A DNA stretch of 29,176 nt, from positions 1 through 29,176 of the forward strand of contig CAMNGN010000006.1 of NCBI GenBank assembly GCA_946538475.1, in the 5' to 3' direction. The position numbers and the translations under genes are program-made. Under the pieces are notes generated by a model that worked only from the letters and a program-made list of their open reading frames with translations, did no database searches and was not told the origin of the DNA. The stretch's first letter is position 1; every line of letters begins with the position of its first letter. The stretch is from an uncultured Blautia sp. (GTDB lineage: Bacteria; Bacillota; Clostridia; Lachnospirales; Lachnospiraceae). Positions 1 through 7,064 of the stretch are shown piece by piece.

Positions 1-4
1 GCTA

Positions 5-160
5 AGAAGAACTAGAGCCGCCGCTCAGGAGAGCCTTCGCGGCTAAGTTCTTCTAGGCGGATTGTCTCTTCGGGCAGGCACAACAGTTCACCATCTGATA
101 TGCCCACGGGCTGCTTCCCATCATAGGGATTGATCGGTTGGGCAGCGAATTGTTGACGAT
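5..160 (+). ncRNA. Candidate structured RNA (unidentified, probably truncated at the window edge)
   Basis: No convincing coding frame is visible, but the stretch is densely self-complementary. Positions 5-13 pair perfectly with 46-54, and 16-21 pair with 39-44 inside them. A second long hairpin pairs 81-89 with 147-155 (one G-U), with 101-106 pairing perfectly with 139-144 inside it. The plus-strand transcript would end in the strong terminator at 161-207. I compared it by eye with 6S, tmRNA, SRP, RNase P and common riboswitches and could not assign it. It could be the 3' part of a longer RNA whose start lies left of the window. The strand is inferred from the terminator position. Confidence 0.4.
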
Positions 161-207
161 AAAAAAACAGGATATGGCAAAACAAGTTTTGCCATGTCCT
201 GTTTTTT
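161..207. terminator. Bidirectional intrinsic terminator
   Basis: A nearly perfect stem (168-184 with 185-201) is flanked by seven A on the left and seven T on the right, so it works as an intrinsic terminator in both directions. On minus it ends the alaX transcript; on plus it would end the candidate RNA at the left edge. Confidence 0.85.
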
Positions 208-229
208 TGTTATCTTGAAATTGATCGTC

Positions 230-1381
230 TTATCTTGAGAAGAACCGCCGGATCTCCTCCTCGGTACTCTTTACGGAGCCCTGGACGAAGAAAGGTTTGC
301 CGCCGCCGCGGCCGTTCAGGGCTGCGTTCATCTCCTTTGTAAAGGTGCGGAGGTCGCCGTCCTGTTCTCCCATCGCGTATTTGTATGTGCCGTCGCCGTT
401 GTCGGAGAACACGGCGCAGCAGCCTTTGCAGGTCTTCATCACTGCGTCTGTGAGTTTTCGCACCCCGTCGGCCGTCATCCCTTCGCGGAAGAGAAGCACG
501 CTGCCTTCGCCTTCGTGCAGGCGCGCCTCGGCCAGATACGAGGTCTCTTCGAGCCGCAGGACCTCGCCGCGAAGGCGGTAGTTTTCTTCCTGCATACGTG
601 TGGCTGCATCGGCTGTCTCGCCGGGCTTTGCGGAGAGCAGCACAGATATTTTATGGTTCTGTTCGGCAGTCATGGTAAGATAGTCATATGCTCTTCGGCC
701 GCTGATCATCTCGACCCTGACTCCGCTCCTGAATTTTACCACAGAGAGAATTTTGACAAGGCCGATCTCTCCTGTGCGGGAGACGTGTGTGCCGCAGCAG
801 GCACAGGCGTCTGTCTCCGGGAAGACCACGATGCGGACCTGACCGGTCAGTTCTTTTTTGCTTCGGTATTCCATGGAAGCAAGCTCCTGCTCGTCAGGAT
901 AGAGGATCTCTATCTCACGGTCGTTCCAGATGCGGCGGTTTGCCTCCTCTTCTATGCGGCGAAGATCCTCCTCGGTCAGAACCCCGTCAAAATCGATCGT
1001 TACCACATCGCTTCCCATATGGAACCCTACATTGTTATATCCAAAGGCGGCGTGTACCAGACCGCTGACGATATGCTCGCCGGAGTGCTGCTGCATAAAA
1101 TCGAACCGGCGTTCAAAATCGATCTTTCCCGTTACCGTCTGACCTGCGGGAAGCGGTCTGTCCACAATGTGAAGGATGGTTCCTTCCTCTTCGATCGTAT
1201 CCATGACCACCGCGTCATTCAGCGCCCCGATATCTCCCGGCTGTCCGCCCCCTTCAGGGTAAAAAGCGGTACGGTCCAATACAACGGCGTACTTATCGTC
1301 TCTCGGCCTGCAGTCTTCTACGACCGCGTTAAATTCCTGAATATATGCATCTTTGTAATACAGCTTTATCGTCGTTGACAT
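230..1381 (-). CDS. AlaX-type alanyl-tRNA editing protein with DHHA1 domain
   Basis: Predicted trans-editing enzyme that hydrolyses mischarged Ser- or Gly-tRNA(Ala) in the cytosol. The N-terminal half matches the second additional domain of alanyl-tRNA synthetase: YPEGGGQ at residues 41-47, the zinc-binding HxxxH (H99, H103), and a C-x3-H motif (C195, H199). The C-terminal third is DHHA1-like, with a glycine-rich GGGKPFFVQG segment near the end. At 383 residues it fits the long AlaX class. An in-frame ATG lies four codons upstream (1393), but the GGGAG just before 1381 is better spaced for the downstream ATG. It is last in a minus-strand series (membrane protein, WYL, birA) and is followed by a strong terminator. 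The family call is secure; tRNA substrate preference cannot be read from sequence. Confidence 0.9.
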   Translation of the reverse strand: MSTTIKLYYKDAYIQEFNAVVEDCRPRDDKYAVVLDRTAFYPEGGGQPGDIGALNDAVVMDTIEEEGTILHIVDRPLPAGQTVTGKIDFERRFDFMQQHSGEHIVSGLVHAAFGYNNVGFHMGSDVVTIDFDGVLTEEDLRRIEEEANRRIWNDREIEILYPDEQELASMEYRSKKELTGQVRIVVFPETDACACCGTHVSRTGEIGLVKILSVVKFRSGVRVEMISGRRAYDYLTMTAEQNHKISVLLSAKPGETADAATRMQEENYRLRGEVLRLEETSYLAEARLHEGEGSVLLFREGMTADGVRKLTDAVMKTCKGCCAVFSDNGDGTYKYAMGEQDGDLRTFTKEMNAALNGRGGGKPFFVQGSVKSTEEEIRRFFSR

Positions 1382-1489
1382 CCTGTCTCCCATCTAAGTG
1401 CGTCCCCCATTTTTCACAAAAACGCGTTAATACTGATTGTTTGTGCCTTTTATCTATATCAAATACTATAGCAGAAATGCTCGTATATT

Positions 1490-2458
1490 TTACACTTTTT
1501 CTATGGAAATATCGCCATAGGAAAGCAGCCTTATATCTCCCGACTCTTCGCGGATCTTCAGCCTGCCGTCCGGCTCCACCGAAAGCGCAAAGGCCTTCGT
1601 TTTCTTTTGTCCTTCGTTCACAATGATGTTGTGCCCCGGAACTATATTTCTTTCAATGTAAAGCGGGGGCACCGAAAAGTCCCCGGAGTCTCTTATGACA
1701 TGGTCAACGATCGATGCGGCCAGCGCATTGATGTTGATCTGTTCAAAGCTCGGCCGGTCTGTGAAGATCGCCCCTGCCACTTCTCTGAGATCCTCCGGAA
1801 TGCTGCTCTCTTCCCAGAACACATTCAGGCCGATGCCTACGATGGCATATTCGATATTCCCGCTCTCAAAATCTGTGACCGCTTCGGTCAGGATGCCTCC
1901 GACTTTAAGCCCGTTCAGATACAGGTCGTTGACCCATTTGAGGGAAAGCCTTATGCCGCACACTTCCTCTACGGCCTTGCATACCGCAGCGGCGGAGGTG
2001 ATCGTCAGAAGCGTACCCGCAGCCAGGTCGACGTCGGGACGAAGCAGGATACTCATGTATATTCCGCCTTCAGGCGAGTAGAATGACCTGCCCCTTCTGC
2101 CCCTGCCGAGGGTCTGGCGTCTGGACACCACGATGATCGTCTCGCCCGGCATCCCCTGCTGCGCCGCCTCCCGCGCTCTCAGGTTGGTGGAATCGGTCTC
2201 CGGCAGAAAGATCAGCTTTAAATTCGGGTCTTGCAGATATAGTTTCAGGCCTTCGGAGGAGAGCACGTTGGAGCCCGGGGAGAGCATGTAGCCGCGGTTT
2301 CGGCCCGCATCGATGCTATAACCCTCTTCTCGCAGTTTTATCGCTGCCTTATTGACCGCCGCGCGGGAGCAGTTGAGCTCTGACGCGACAGCTTCTCCCG
2401 AGATCGGGCGACCCTTATTCTGTTCCAGAAGCCGCAGAAACTCGGACTTGACTGACAT
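1490..2458 (-). CDS. birA: BirA: biotin-protein ligase and biotin operon repressor
   Basis: Bifunctional protein that makes biotinyl-5'-AMP, biotinylates carboxylase carrier domains and represses biotin genes when loaded with biotinyl-AMP. Residues 1-60 form a winged helix (HTH_11 type), marking the DNA-binding class. The catalytic core carries the adenylate-binding loop GRGRRGR (118-124), a KWVND variant of KWPND (174-178) and the conserved lysine of LKVGGIL (K185). A short C-terminal SH3-like cap follows. The ATG at 2458 is chosen because GGAGG lies 7 bases upstream; the longer reading from 2533 adds 25 unconserved residues. Length 322 is normal. A matching operator-like repeat lies over the bioY promoter at 3998-4027, so the likely regulatory target is about 1.5 kb away. 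Confidence 0.93.
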   Translation of the reverse strand: MSVKSEFLRLLEQNKGRPISGEAVASELNCSRAAVNKAAIKLREEGYSIDAGRNRGYMLSPGSNVLSSEGLKLYLQDPNLKLIFLPETDSTNLRAREAAQQGMPGETIIVVSRRQTLGRGRRGRSFYSPEGGIYMSILLRPDVDLAAGTLLTITSAAAVCKAVEEVCGIRLSLKWVNDLYLNGLKVGGILTEAVTDFESGNIEYAIVGIGLNVFWEESSIPEDLREVAGAIFTDRPSFEQININALAASIVDHVIRDSGDFSVPPLYIERNIVPGHNIIVNEGQKKTKAFALSVEPDGRLKIREESGDIRLLSYGDISIEKV

Positions 2459-2555
2459 AATATCCTCCACCAAGGTTACATTCCCGGTAATCATTCGGAT
2501 TAGCCGGCGTAATGTCTCAAAGATCGATGACAAACAGCATTCCGCTGTGCTTTAT

Positions 2556-3572
2556 TTAACCGGTAGCTTTATCTGCCGCATTTCCCCTGTCCGACGAAGC
2601 CAGCGCTGATTTTAGAAATCTGCGATACTCTGCTTTTGCTGTCTCGGGCGAAGTGATGACCGCCCCGGCACCGAGCCCGGCAAGCCAGCCAAAAAACTGA
2701 GGGCTTACTCTGACCCTCAGAAGCGCCAGAAAATGCTCCTTGTCTTTTGACACGACACGCACACCCTCGCCGAACCTGTCGATAAGAACGCCGATCAGGT
2801 GATTCTCAAACTCGATGGTCACCGTCTCCTCGCGTCCCCCGAACATGTGAAAAGTGCCGGCGGTGAACCGTTCCTGATCGAAATTGGCGAACATGTCATG
2901 CCCTGTACGGCGGTCTTTTTCGTGCTGCACCTTACGTATCTTGTCGACCCTGAAGTGCTTGACGATACGGCTTTTTTCCTCGATTGCGATCAGATAGCAG
3001 AAACCATCGTTCCACAAAATCTTCCACGGGCTTACCACGTAACGCTGCCCGTTTCTCTTAGGCACAAGCTTTTTGTCCGCCGTCCATTCACAGTACTGAA
3101 AGCTGACCTGCACATCACTCTCGATAGCACTCCGTATCTGATCTATGGCATCGTACACATCACTGTTCAGGACGCCCGAATGCCTGTCCTGCTTAAGCCC
3201 CGGCATAAGTGCCGGGGCGCGGTGAACACTGGTCAGACGTCTCAGCTTTGCAAGGATGGAATCCGCAGCCTTCTCCGGCATAAAAGGCGCACACTGCACC
3301 GCATCGGACAAAAGCCGCAGCTCTTCCTCGCTGAACAGACGTTTTGAAATATAAAAGCCCGAAGGGGTCTTTCTCCTGTTCTCTATACAGAAGCCAAAGG
3401 TCCTGAGATTTTCGATATCATCATATATCGCCTTTCGCTCGGCATTGATGCCGTTGGCGGCGAGATAGCCGATCAGGTCGGCGGCCGTCAGGGGATGGTC
3501 CTCGTCGGACTGTTCGAGCAGCGCCGCGGCGATATAGAGTACTTTCATTTTCTGGTTTGAAGATTTTGCCAT
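2556..3572 (-). CDS. WYL-domain transcriptional regulator (HTH + WYL)
   Basis: Probable DNA-binding regulator of 338 residues. The N-terminal ~80 residues form a winged helix-turn-helix resembling the HTH_11/DeoR-like module. The middle holds a WYL domain (segment WNDGFCYLIAIEE followed by KHFRVDKI, matching the family's Y-L-I-A and RxFRxDRI features), then a WCX-like C-terminal extension. WYL domains are thought to sense ligands such as nucleotides or nucleic acid ends, but the ligand here is unknown. The ATG at 3572 follows GGGAG at good spacing. It begins 14 bases after the stop of the small membrane protein gene, suggesting co-transcription from the promoter near 3865. Targets are unknown; autoregulation is possible. 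Confidence 0.82.
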   Translation of the reverse strand: MAKSSNQKMKVLYIAAALLEQSDEDHPLTAADLIGYLAANGINAERKAIYDDIENLRTFGFCIENRRKTPSGFYISKRLFSEEELRLLSDAVQCAPFMPEKAADSILAKLRRLTSVHRAPALMPGLKQDRHSGVLNSDVYDAIDQIRSAIESDVQVSFQYCEWTADKKLVPKRNGQRYVVSPWKILWNDGFCYLIAIEEKSRIVKHFRVDKIRKVQHEKDRRTGHDMFANFDQERFTAGTFHMFGGREETVTIEFENHLIGVLIDRFGEGVRVVSKDKEHFLALLRVRVSPQFFGWLAGLGAGAVITSPETAKAEYRRFLKSALASSDRGNAADKATG

Positions 3573-3586
3573 TTTAACAGCTCCCG

Positions 3587-3796
3587 TCAGTGATCTGTGA
3601 GCATCACCACCACACCGCAATATAATACCACAAAGCAAAGGATGAGGGCAATGGCATCCGCTTTAAAAAAGTCGATATCCAGCACCATGGCTCCGCCGAC
3701 CATGATTTCTATGGTTACAACGACAGCGATCAGCATAGCGGCAAAGCCCGAGAATTTTTCCTGCGGAAATCTGCTTTCGTTCATATGTTTGTTCAT
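3587..3796 (-). CDS. Small two-helix membrane protein of unknown function
   Basis: A 69-residue protein with a short charged N-terminus (about 14 residues) followed by two hydrophobic segments, roughly residues 17-38 and 46-65, separated by an acidic turn (DIDFFKAD). It ends in a short polar tail, so it is predicted to be a helical hairpin in the cytoplasmic membrane. I do not recognise a family. The ATG at 3796 is preceded by AAGGGAAGG. It sits 14 bases upstream of the WYL regulator start, so the two are probably one transcript. It could be a membrane partner or simply a neighbour. It is supported as real by its ribosome site, promoter and spacing. Confidence 0.6.
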   Translation of the reverse strand: MNKHMNESRFPQEKFSGFAAMLIAVVVTIEIMVGGAMVLDIDFFKADAIALILCFVVLYCGVVVMLTDH

Positions 3797-3860
3797 TGTT
3801 CTTACCTTCCCTTTCCTTTTAAGATATATCGAACATATTTTCCGAACATTCATTCGTTAT

Positions 3861-3888
3861 TTGGATTATAGCACACCTATATGTCCAA
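3861..3888 (-). promoter_or_regulatory. Minus-strand extended -10 promoter inside an imperfect palindrome
   Basis: On minus, TGC-TATAAT (TATAAT at 3865-3870) forms an extended -10 element for the small membrane protein/WYL pair; no good -35 is visible. The element sits in a 28-base imperfect palindrome with outer arms TTGGA (3861-3865) and TCCAA (3884-3888) and inner TATA repeats, which could be an operator, for example for WYL autoregulation (inference). Confidence 0.45.
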
Positions 3889-3997
3889 TATACAGGGATG
3901 AGATTAATTTTTTTCAAATAAACCGATATAAAAAAGCGCAGAGCAATTTCCCTCCGGATCATTCCCGGAGACGATTCGAACAAACCGCAGAACAGTA

Positions 3998-4027
3998 TGT
4001 AAACCATTTTCGCATTTAAGGTTGACA
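3998..4027 (+). promoter_or_regulatory. BirA-type operator in front of bioY
   Basis: Inverted repeat TGTAAACC (3998-4005), 14-base spacer, GGTTGACA (4020-4027); the arms match at 7 of 8 positions. This has the form of the Firmicute BirA box (TTGTTAAC-like arms about 15 bases apart). The right arm contains the -35 TTGACA of the bioY promoter, so BirA binding would block RNA polymerase. Confidence 0.75.
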
Positions 4028-4050
4028 TTTCTCTCTCCACATGATATGCT
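4022..4050 (+). promoter_or_regulatory. Sigma-A promoter of bioY
   Basis: A consensus -35 TTGACA (4022-4027), exactly 17 bases, then TATGCT (4045-4050). It lies 33 bases before the bioY start, giving a short leader. The -35 overlaps the BirA-type operator. Confidence 0.8.
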
Positions 4051-4082
4051 TACCCGGTCAACAGAAAGGAGAGATCAGCATT

Positions 4083-4634
4083 ATGGAAGCTGTCCAAAGC
4101 AGCAAAACAACAGATATTGTATACATAGGAGTGTTTGCGGTGCTCATCGCCATCTGCTCATGGATATCCATCCCCGCAGTCGTGCCCTTCACCCTGCAGA
4201 CCTTCGGCGTATTCATGGCAGTACAGACCCTCGGCGGAAAACGCGGCACGATGGCCGTGCTCATATATATCCTGCTCGGCGCGGCAGGAGTCCCCGTTTT
4301 CGCAGGCTTCAGCGGCGGCATCGGCGTACTCCTGGGAAGCACAGGCGGTTACATCATCGGATTTGTCTTCTCGGCACTGGTCATGTGGCTGATCCAAAAT
4401 ATATTCGGCCGCAAACCCCTCGCCTCCATCATCTCGATGCTCTTAGGGCTTCTGGTGTGCTACGCCTTCGGAACCGTGTGGTTCAAGGTGGTGTACGCCC
4501 GCGGAGGCGACGAAGCATCGCTCCTGACCGTGCTCGGCTGGTGCGTGATCCCCTTCATAGTCCCCGATTTAATTAAAATAGGCCTGGCCTATCTGGTCTC
4601 GGTCCGTATAAAAAAAGCCATCAACATCTATTGA
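4083..4634 (+). CDS. bioY: BioY: substrate-binding membrane subunit of an ECF biotin transporter
   Basis: Integral membrane S component that captures biotin and works with the shared ECF ATPase/T-subunit module or alone. The 183-residue protein has about six hydrophobic segments and the BioY signature features: an IPAVVPFTLQTFGV segment near residue 35 and the GGxxG-rich FAGFSGGIGVLLGSTGGYIIGF stretch around residues 75-95. A VPDLIKIGLAY segment near the C-terminus is also typical. The ATG at 4083 follows AAAGGAGAG. No bioMN or ecfAAT genes are nearby, so it probably uses a housekeeping ECF module encoded elsewhere. A BirA-type operator overlaps its promoter, indicating biotin-repressed uptake, consistent with birA close by. 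Confidence 0.93.
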   Translation: MEAVQSSKTTDIVYIGVFAVLIAICSWISIPAVVPFTLQTFGVFMAVQTLGGKRGTMAVLIYILLGAAGVPVFAGFSGGIGVLLGSTGGYIIGFVFSALVMWLIQNIFGRKPLASIISMLLGLLVCYAFGTVWFKVVYARGGDEASLLTVLGWCVIPFIVPDLIKIGLAYLVSVRIKKAINIY

Positions 4635-4646
4635 ACCTCAATAAAG

Positions 4647-4686
4647 TGCGGCGCTGTACCCTCGGGCACAGCGCCGCATGCTTTTT
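4647..4686 (+). terminator. Intrinsic terminator after bioY
   Basis: An 11-bp GC-rich stem (4647-4657 with 4668-4678) with a 10-base loop is followed by a T-rich run at 4682-4686, 13 bases after the bioY stop. Confidence 0.85.
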
Positions 4687-4704
4687 AATTGACTTTTATT
4701 GAAT

Positions 4705-4734
4705 CTTGACAGTTGTCAAGCTTTGTGATAGAAT
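4705..4734 (+). promoter_or_regulatory. Sigma-A promoter with palindromic -35 for the DUF1858 gene
   Basis: TTGACA (4706-4711), 17 bases, TAGAAT (4729-4734) is a strong promoter. The -35 is the left arm of a 16-base inverted repeat, CTTGACA-GT-TGTCAAG (4705-4720), a plausible repressor site. About 110 bases of leader separate it from the start codon; the leader holds a CACACA/TGTGTG hairpin and a second imperfect hairpin. Confidence 0.7.
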
Positions 4735-4855
4735 CCTCTTTGTCGAACAGCCCGCGGACCCGTTCCGGCCGGACTGCCGGTTACACACACCGGTAATGTG
4801 TGGTTTTACAGGGGACATGGGTATTGTTCCTGCACTTAATTTGGAGGATAAAATA

Positions 4856-5062
4856 ATGACGATCACAAAACAGACTACAATGGGTGAAATGCTGAAATAT
4901 GATGGCGGTATTGCATACGTTCTTATGCAGTCGGGAATGCACTGCGTAGGATGCCCCTCTTCCATCATGGAATCTCTTGAAGAGGCTTGCATGGTTCATG
5001 GACTGGATTCTGATGAAGTGCTGGCTTCCATCAATGAATATCTGGCATCAAAAGCTCAGTAA
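4856..5062 (+). CDS. DUF1858 protein (hybrid-cluster-protein-associated redox disulfide domain)
   Basis: A 68-residue single-domain protein matching the DUF1858 pattern: an N-terminal TKxTTxGEMLK segment, a central MxxxGMHCVGCPSS with a CxxC pair (about residues 32-35), and a C-terminal helix typical of the family. The cysteine pair is suited to thiol-disulfide exchange or metal binding. In other genomes such domains are found alone or linked to hybrid cluster and redox proteins; its exact role is not established. The ATG at 4856 follows GGAGG with 8 bases spacing. It is monocistronic, with its own promoter and a bidirectional terminator shared with the convergent SGNH hydrolase gene. Confidence 0.85.
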   Translation: MTITKQTTMGEMLKYDGGIAYVLMQSGMHCVGCPSSIMESLEEACMVHGLDSDEVLASINEYLASKAQ

Positions 5063-5090
5063 AAACATATATATATCTGTGAACAGCACA

Positions 5091-5134
5091 AAAAGCGCTG
5101 CCCTCGGGTTTTCGTTCCCTGAGGCAGCGCTTTT
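5091..5134. terminator. Bidirectional terminator between convergent genes
   Basis: A 12-bp stem starting AAAAGCGCTGCC (5091-5102) pairs with GGCAGCGCTTTT (5123-5134), with CTCGGG/CCCTGA extending imperfectly inside. The A and T runs give function in both directions, for the DUF1858 gene (plus) and the SGNH hydrolase gene (minus). Confidence 0.85.
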
Positions 5135-5162
5135 ATTATTGCTGATAAATGATCCACGGCAA

Positions 5163-6359
5163 CTATATCCCGACAGCGCTCACAAGAAATCTGAACACTG
5201 CCTGCGTAGTCGCCTGACTGAAATGGACTCTGTCACCGGACATATAAGAATAGCCCGTCGTTGCAAGATATGAATACAGATCCACATACCTGGCGCCCAA
5301 TGAAGCCGCAACAGTCTTAAGACCGGCATTGAATCTGACCAGATCGTTGTTATATCCACCGTATCCGTCAGTTCCGCCCAGGAACTGCCCAAGACCGACC
5401 AGATATACATTTGCACCCTTCGCTTTCCATTTTGGAATGATGGAAGTGTAATAAGCGACATACTTGCTGTAAATGTAATCGTAGTCATTGGTTCCGATCC
5501 ACACCGCGATATCGGTGCTGCCGTCCAGAGACGCAAGGATCTGATTCTGAACGCTTGTACTGGAAAGCCAGCTGATACCCGTGTTAGACTTTGCAATAAA
5601 GCTTACCTTAGAGTCGGAACACCAGTTGCTCATATATGCAACTCTCGAATCTCCAACGATAAGAAGCTTACGGTTCTTACCTGTCGTTGCAGGCGCGGTA
5701 TACTTGTTAAGCTGCTCGGTTGTACCGAAACCGCCGTACACCTTGCTGTTGCTGTTGTTTGCGTAAGCCCTTACTCTGTAATAGTAAGTTCCCGAAGATT
5801 TAAGTGTGTTGTCACGAACAGCAGAGACATTCCTGCTTTTAACAGTGGCTACTTTCGTGTAATTGCCATTCCTGGAAGAGGCACGAAAGATCTCGTATCC
5901 GTCCGCCTTGGTATTGACAGCCCATTTCACAAGACCGCTGCTGAGCTTTTCTCTCTTCGTAGTCGTGATATAAGTACGGCGCGGTGCTGTCTTTACCACA
6001 CTCCATCCATTGCCGCTGTATGTACGTTTACCGTTTTTGATTATAAATGCTCTCACTTTAAACTTATATGAGGCACAATAATCACCTGTAAACTTATACG
6101 TATTTACATTCTTGCTTTTCCAGAATGTTTTGACCAGTTTATACTGATTCTTCTCAAATCTGAAAAGCTCAACTGCCGACGCATTGGAAGGTACAGTCCA
6201 TTTCACAGTGACGACATTGTTATAGGCAGACCCTGTCACTTTGGGAGTGCTGAGGGTCGCTGCCTTAACTGTTGCAGAAGTGCCCGGCAGCCACATGGAA
6301 AGCAAAATTGCCGCCATGATTATTAACGCAGCCGAACACCTGCGCAAATGTTTCTCCAT
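5163..6359 (-). CDS. Secreted SGNH/GDSL hydrolase with two N-terminal fibronectin-III-like domains
   Basis: A 398-residue protein with a signal peptide: a basic start, a hydrophobic core about residues 8-27, and a likely cut after the VKAA segment near 34. Residues ~38-125 and ~128-220 form two beta-rich Fn3-like modules, the second with the YYYRVRAY hallmark. The C-terminal ~180 residues are an SGNH esterase: block I GDSRVAYM with the nucleophile serine, a block II glycine in SNTGIS, block III GTNDY, and block V DRVHFS with the Asp-His pair. It probably deacylates an extracellular carbohydrate or other acyl ester. The ATG at 6359 is preceded by GGAGG; a further ATG lies 12 bases upstream. 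It follows the zinc-ribbon gene by 43 bases. The substrate is unknown. Confidence 0.83.
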   Translation of the reverse strand: MEKHLRRCSAALIIMAAILLSMWLPGTSATVKAATLSTPKVTGSAYNNVVTVKWTVPSNASAVELFRFEKNQYKLVKTFWKSKNVNTYKFTGDYCASYKFKVRAFIIKNGKRTYSGNGWSVVKTAPRRTYITTTKREKLSSGLVKWAVNTKADGYEIFRASSRNGNYTKVATVKSRNVSAVRDNTLKSSGTYYYRVRAYANNSNSKVYGGFGTTEQLNKYTAPATTGKNRKLLIVGDSRVAYMSNWCSDSKVSFIAKSNTGISWLSSTSVQNQILASLDGSTDIAVWIGTNDYDYIYSKYVAYYTSIIPKWKAKGANVYLVGLGQFLGGTDGYGGYNNDLVRFNAGLKTVAASLGARYVDLYSYLATTGYSYMSGDRVHFSQATTQAVFRFLVSAVGI

Positions 6360-6402
6360 AAAATCCTCCATACTGCCTGACCTAAGTCAGAATTTCTTCA
6401 GA

Positions 6403-6993
6403 TCAATCCGGGATGATCTCCTCGGATGGCTCCGCTGTATCAAAAACGCTTTCCGCCGCTTCCTCTGCCGGTTCGCATGCAGCTTCATCCTTCTCCTCGG
6501 GATCTTCTGCCGGCTCCTCTGCAGATTCTTCGGTTTCTTCAGTCTCTTCGACTGTCTCTGTCACTTCACAGGCGTCTTCTACAGCGAATTCGTCTTCGGC
6601 ATCGTCCGCAAAATCCTCTTCTTCCGGTGCGGGTTCGGGATTCGGGACCGGTGTGCCGCAGTATGGACAGAACATAGCATCTTTATCAATCTCTTTTTCA
6701 CATGCAGGGCATATCTTAAGACCTTTTTTGCCTGCAGCCGTTGCTTTCAGCTCATCAACCGCTTTTTTGTGTCCGAGGATACCTTCACACAGCTCCTGAA
6801 ACTCGCTGTCTACCTCTTTACCCTCAGCAAAACGCGCATAGACGATCTTGCCGATCTCTGCCATAAGCTTTACAGACTCATGTTCCTCGGCAGCAATTTT
6901 ACTGCGTAATTTGGAAGACTCATAGACACTGCTCACTTTTTCCGTCAGACTCTGTGCTGTTTTTGACAGTTCGTCTAAAAAGTCTTTAGCCAT
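6403..6993 (-). CDS. Zinc-ribbon protein with helical N-terminus and very acidic tail
   Basis: A 196-residue cytosolic protein without a recognised enzymatic domain. Residues 1-85 look like a charged helical or coiled-coil segment, starting MAKDFLDELSKTAQ. A zinc ribbon follows at about 95-115 (CPACEKEID...FCPYCG, two CxxC pairs). The last ~75 residues are extremely rich in Glu and Asp with Pro and Ala, predicted disordered. Similar N-helical/zinc-ribbon proteins are common in Lachnospiraceae and are mostly unannotated. The ATG at 6993 follows AAAGGAG at proper spacing; an ATG 9 bases earlier is too close to that site. The acidic tail may act in protein or cation binding (speculative). Confidence 0.72.
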   Translation of the reverse strand: MAKDFLDELSKTAQSLTEKVSSVYESSKLRSKIAAEEHESVKLMAEIGKIVYARFAEGKEVDSEFQELCEGILGHKKAVDELKATAAGKKGLKICPACEKEIDKDAMFCPYCGTPVPNPEPAPEEEDFADDAEDEFAVEDACEVTETVEETEETEESAEEPAEDPEEKDEAACEPAEEAAESVFDTAEPSEEIIPD

Positions 6994-7064
6994 GATAACC
7001 ATCTCCTTTTCTTCTTAATACGGTTGTTTCCGAGTGTCATAAGACACCGGATTACTAACCAAAG

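Noticed and set aside
1..160. SRP RNA on the minus strand (a GGGAAGCAGCC string recalls the conserved helix 8 segment)
   Set aside because: The opposing conserved strand of the symmetric loop and the tetraloop do not match, and the terminator position favours a plus-strand transcript.
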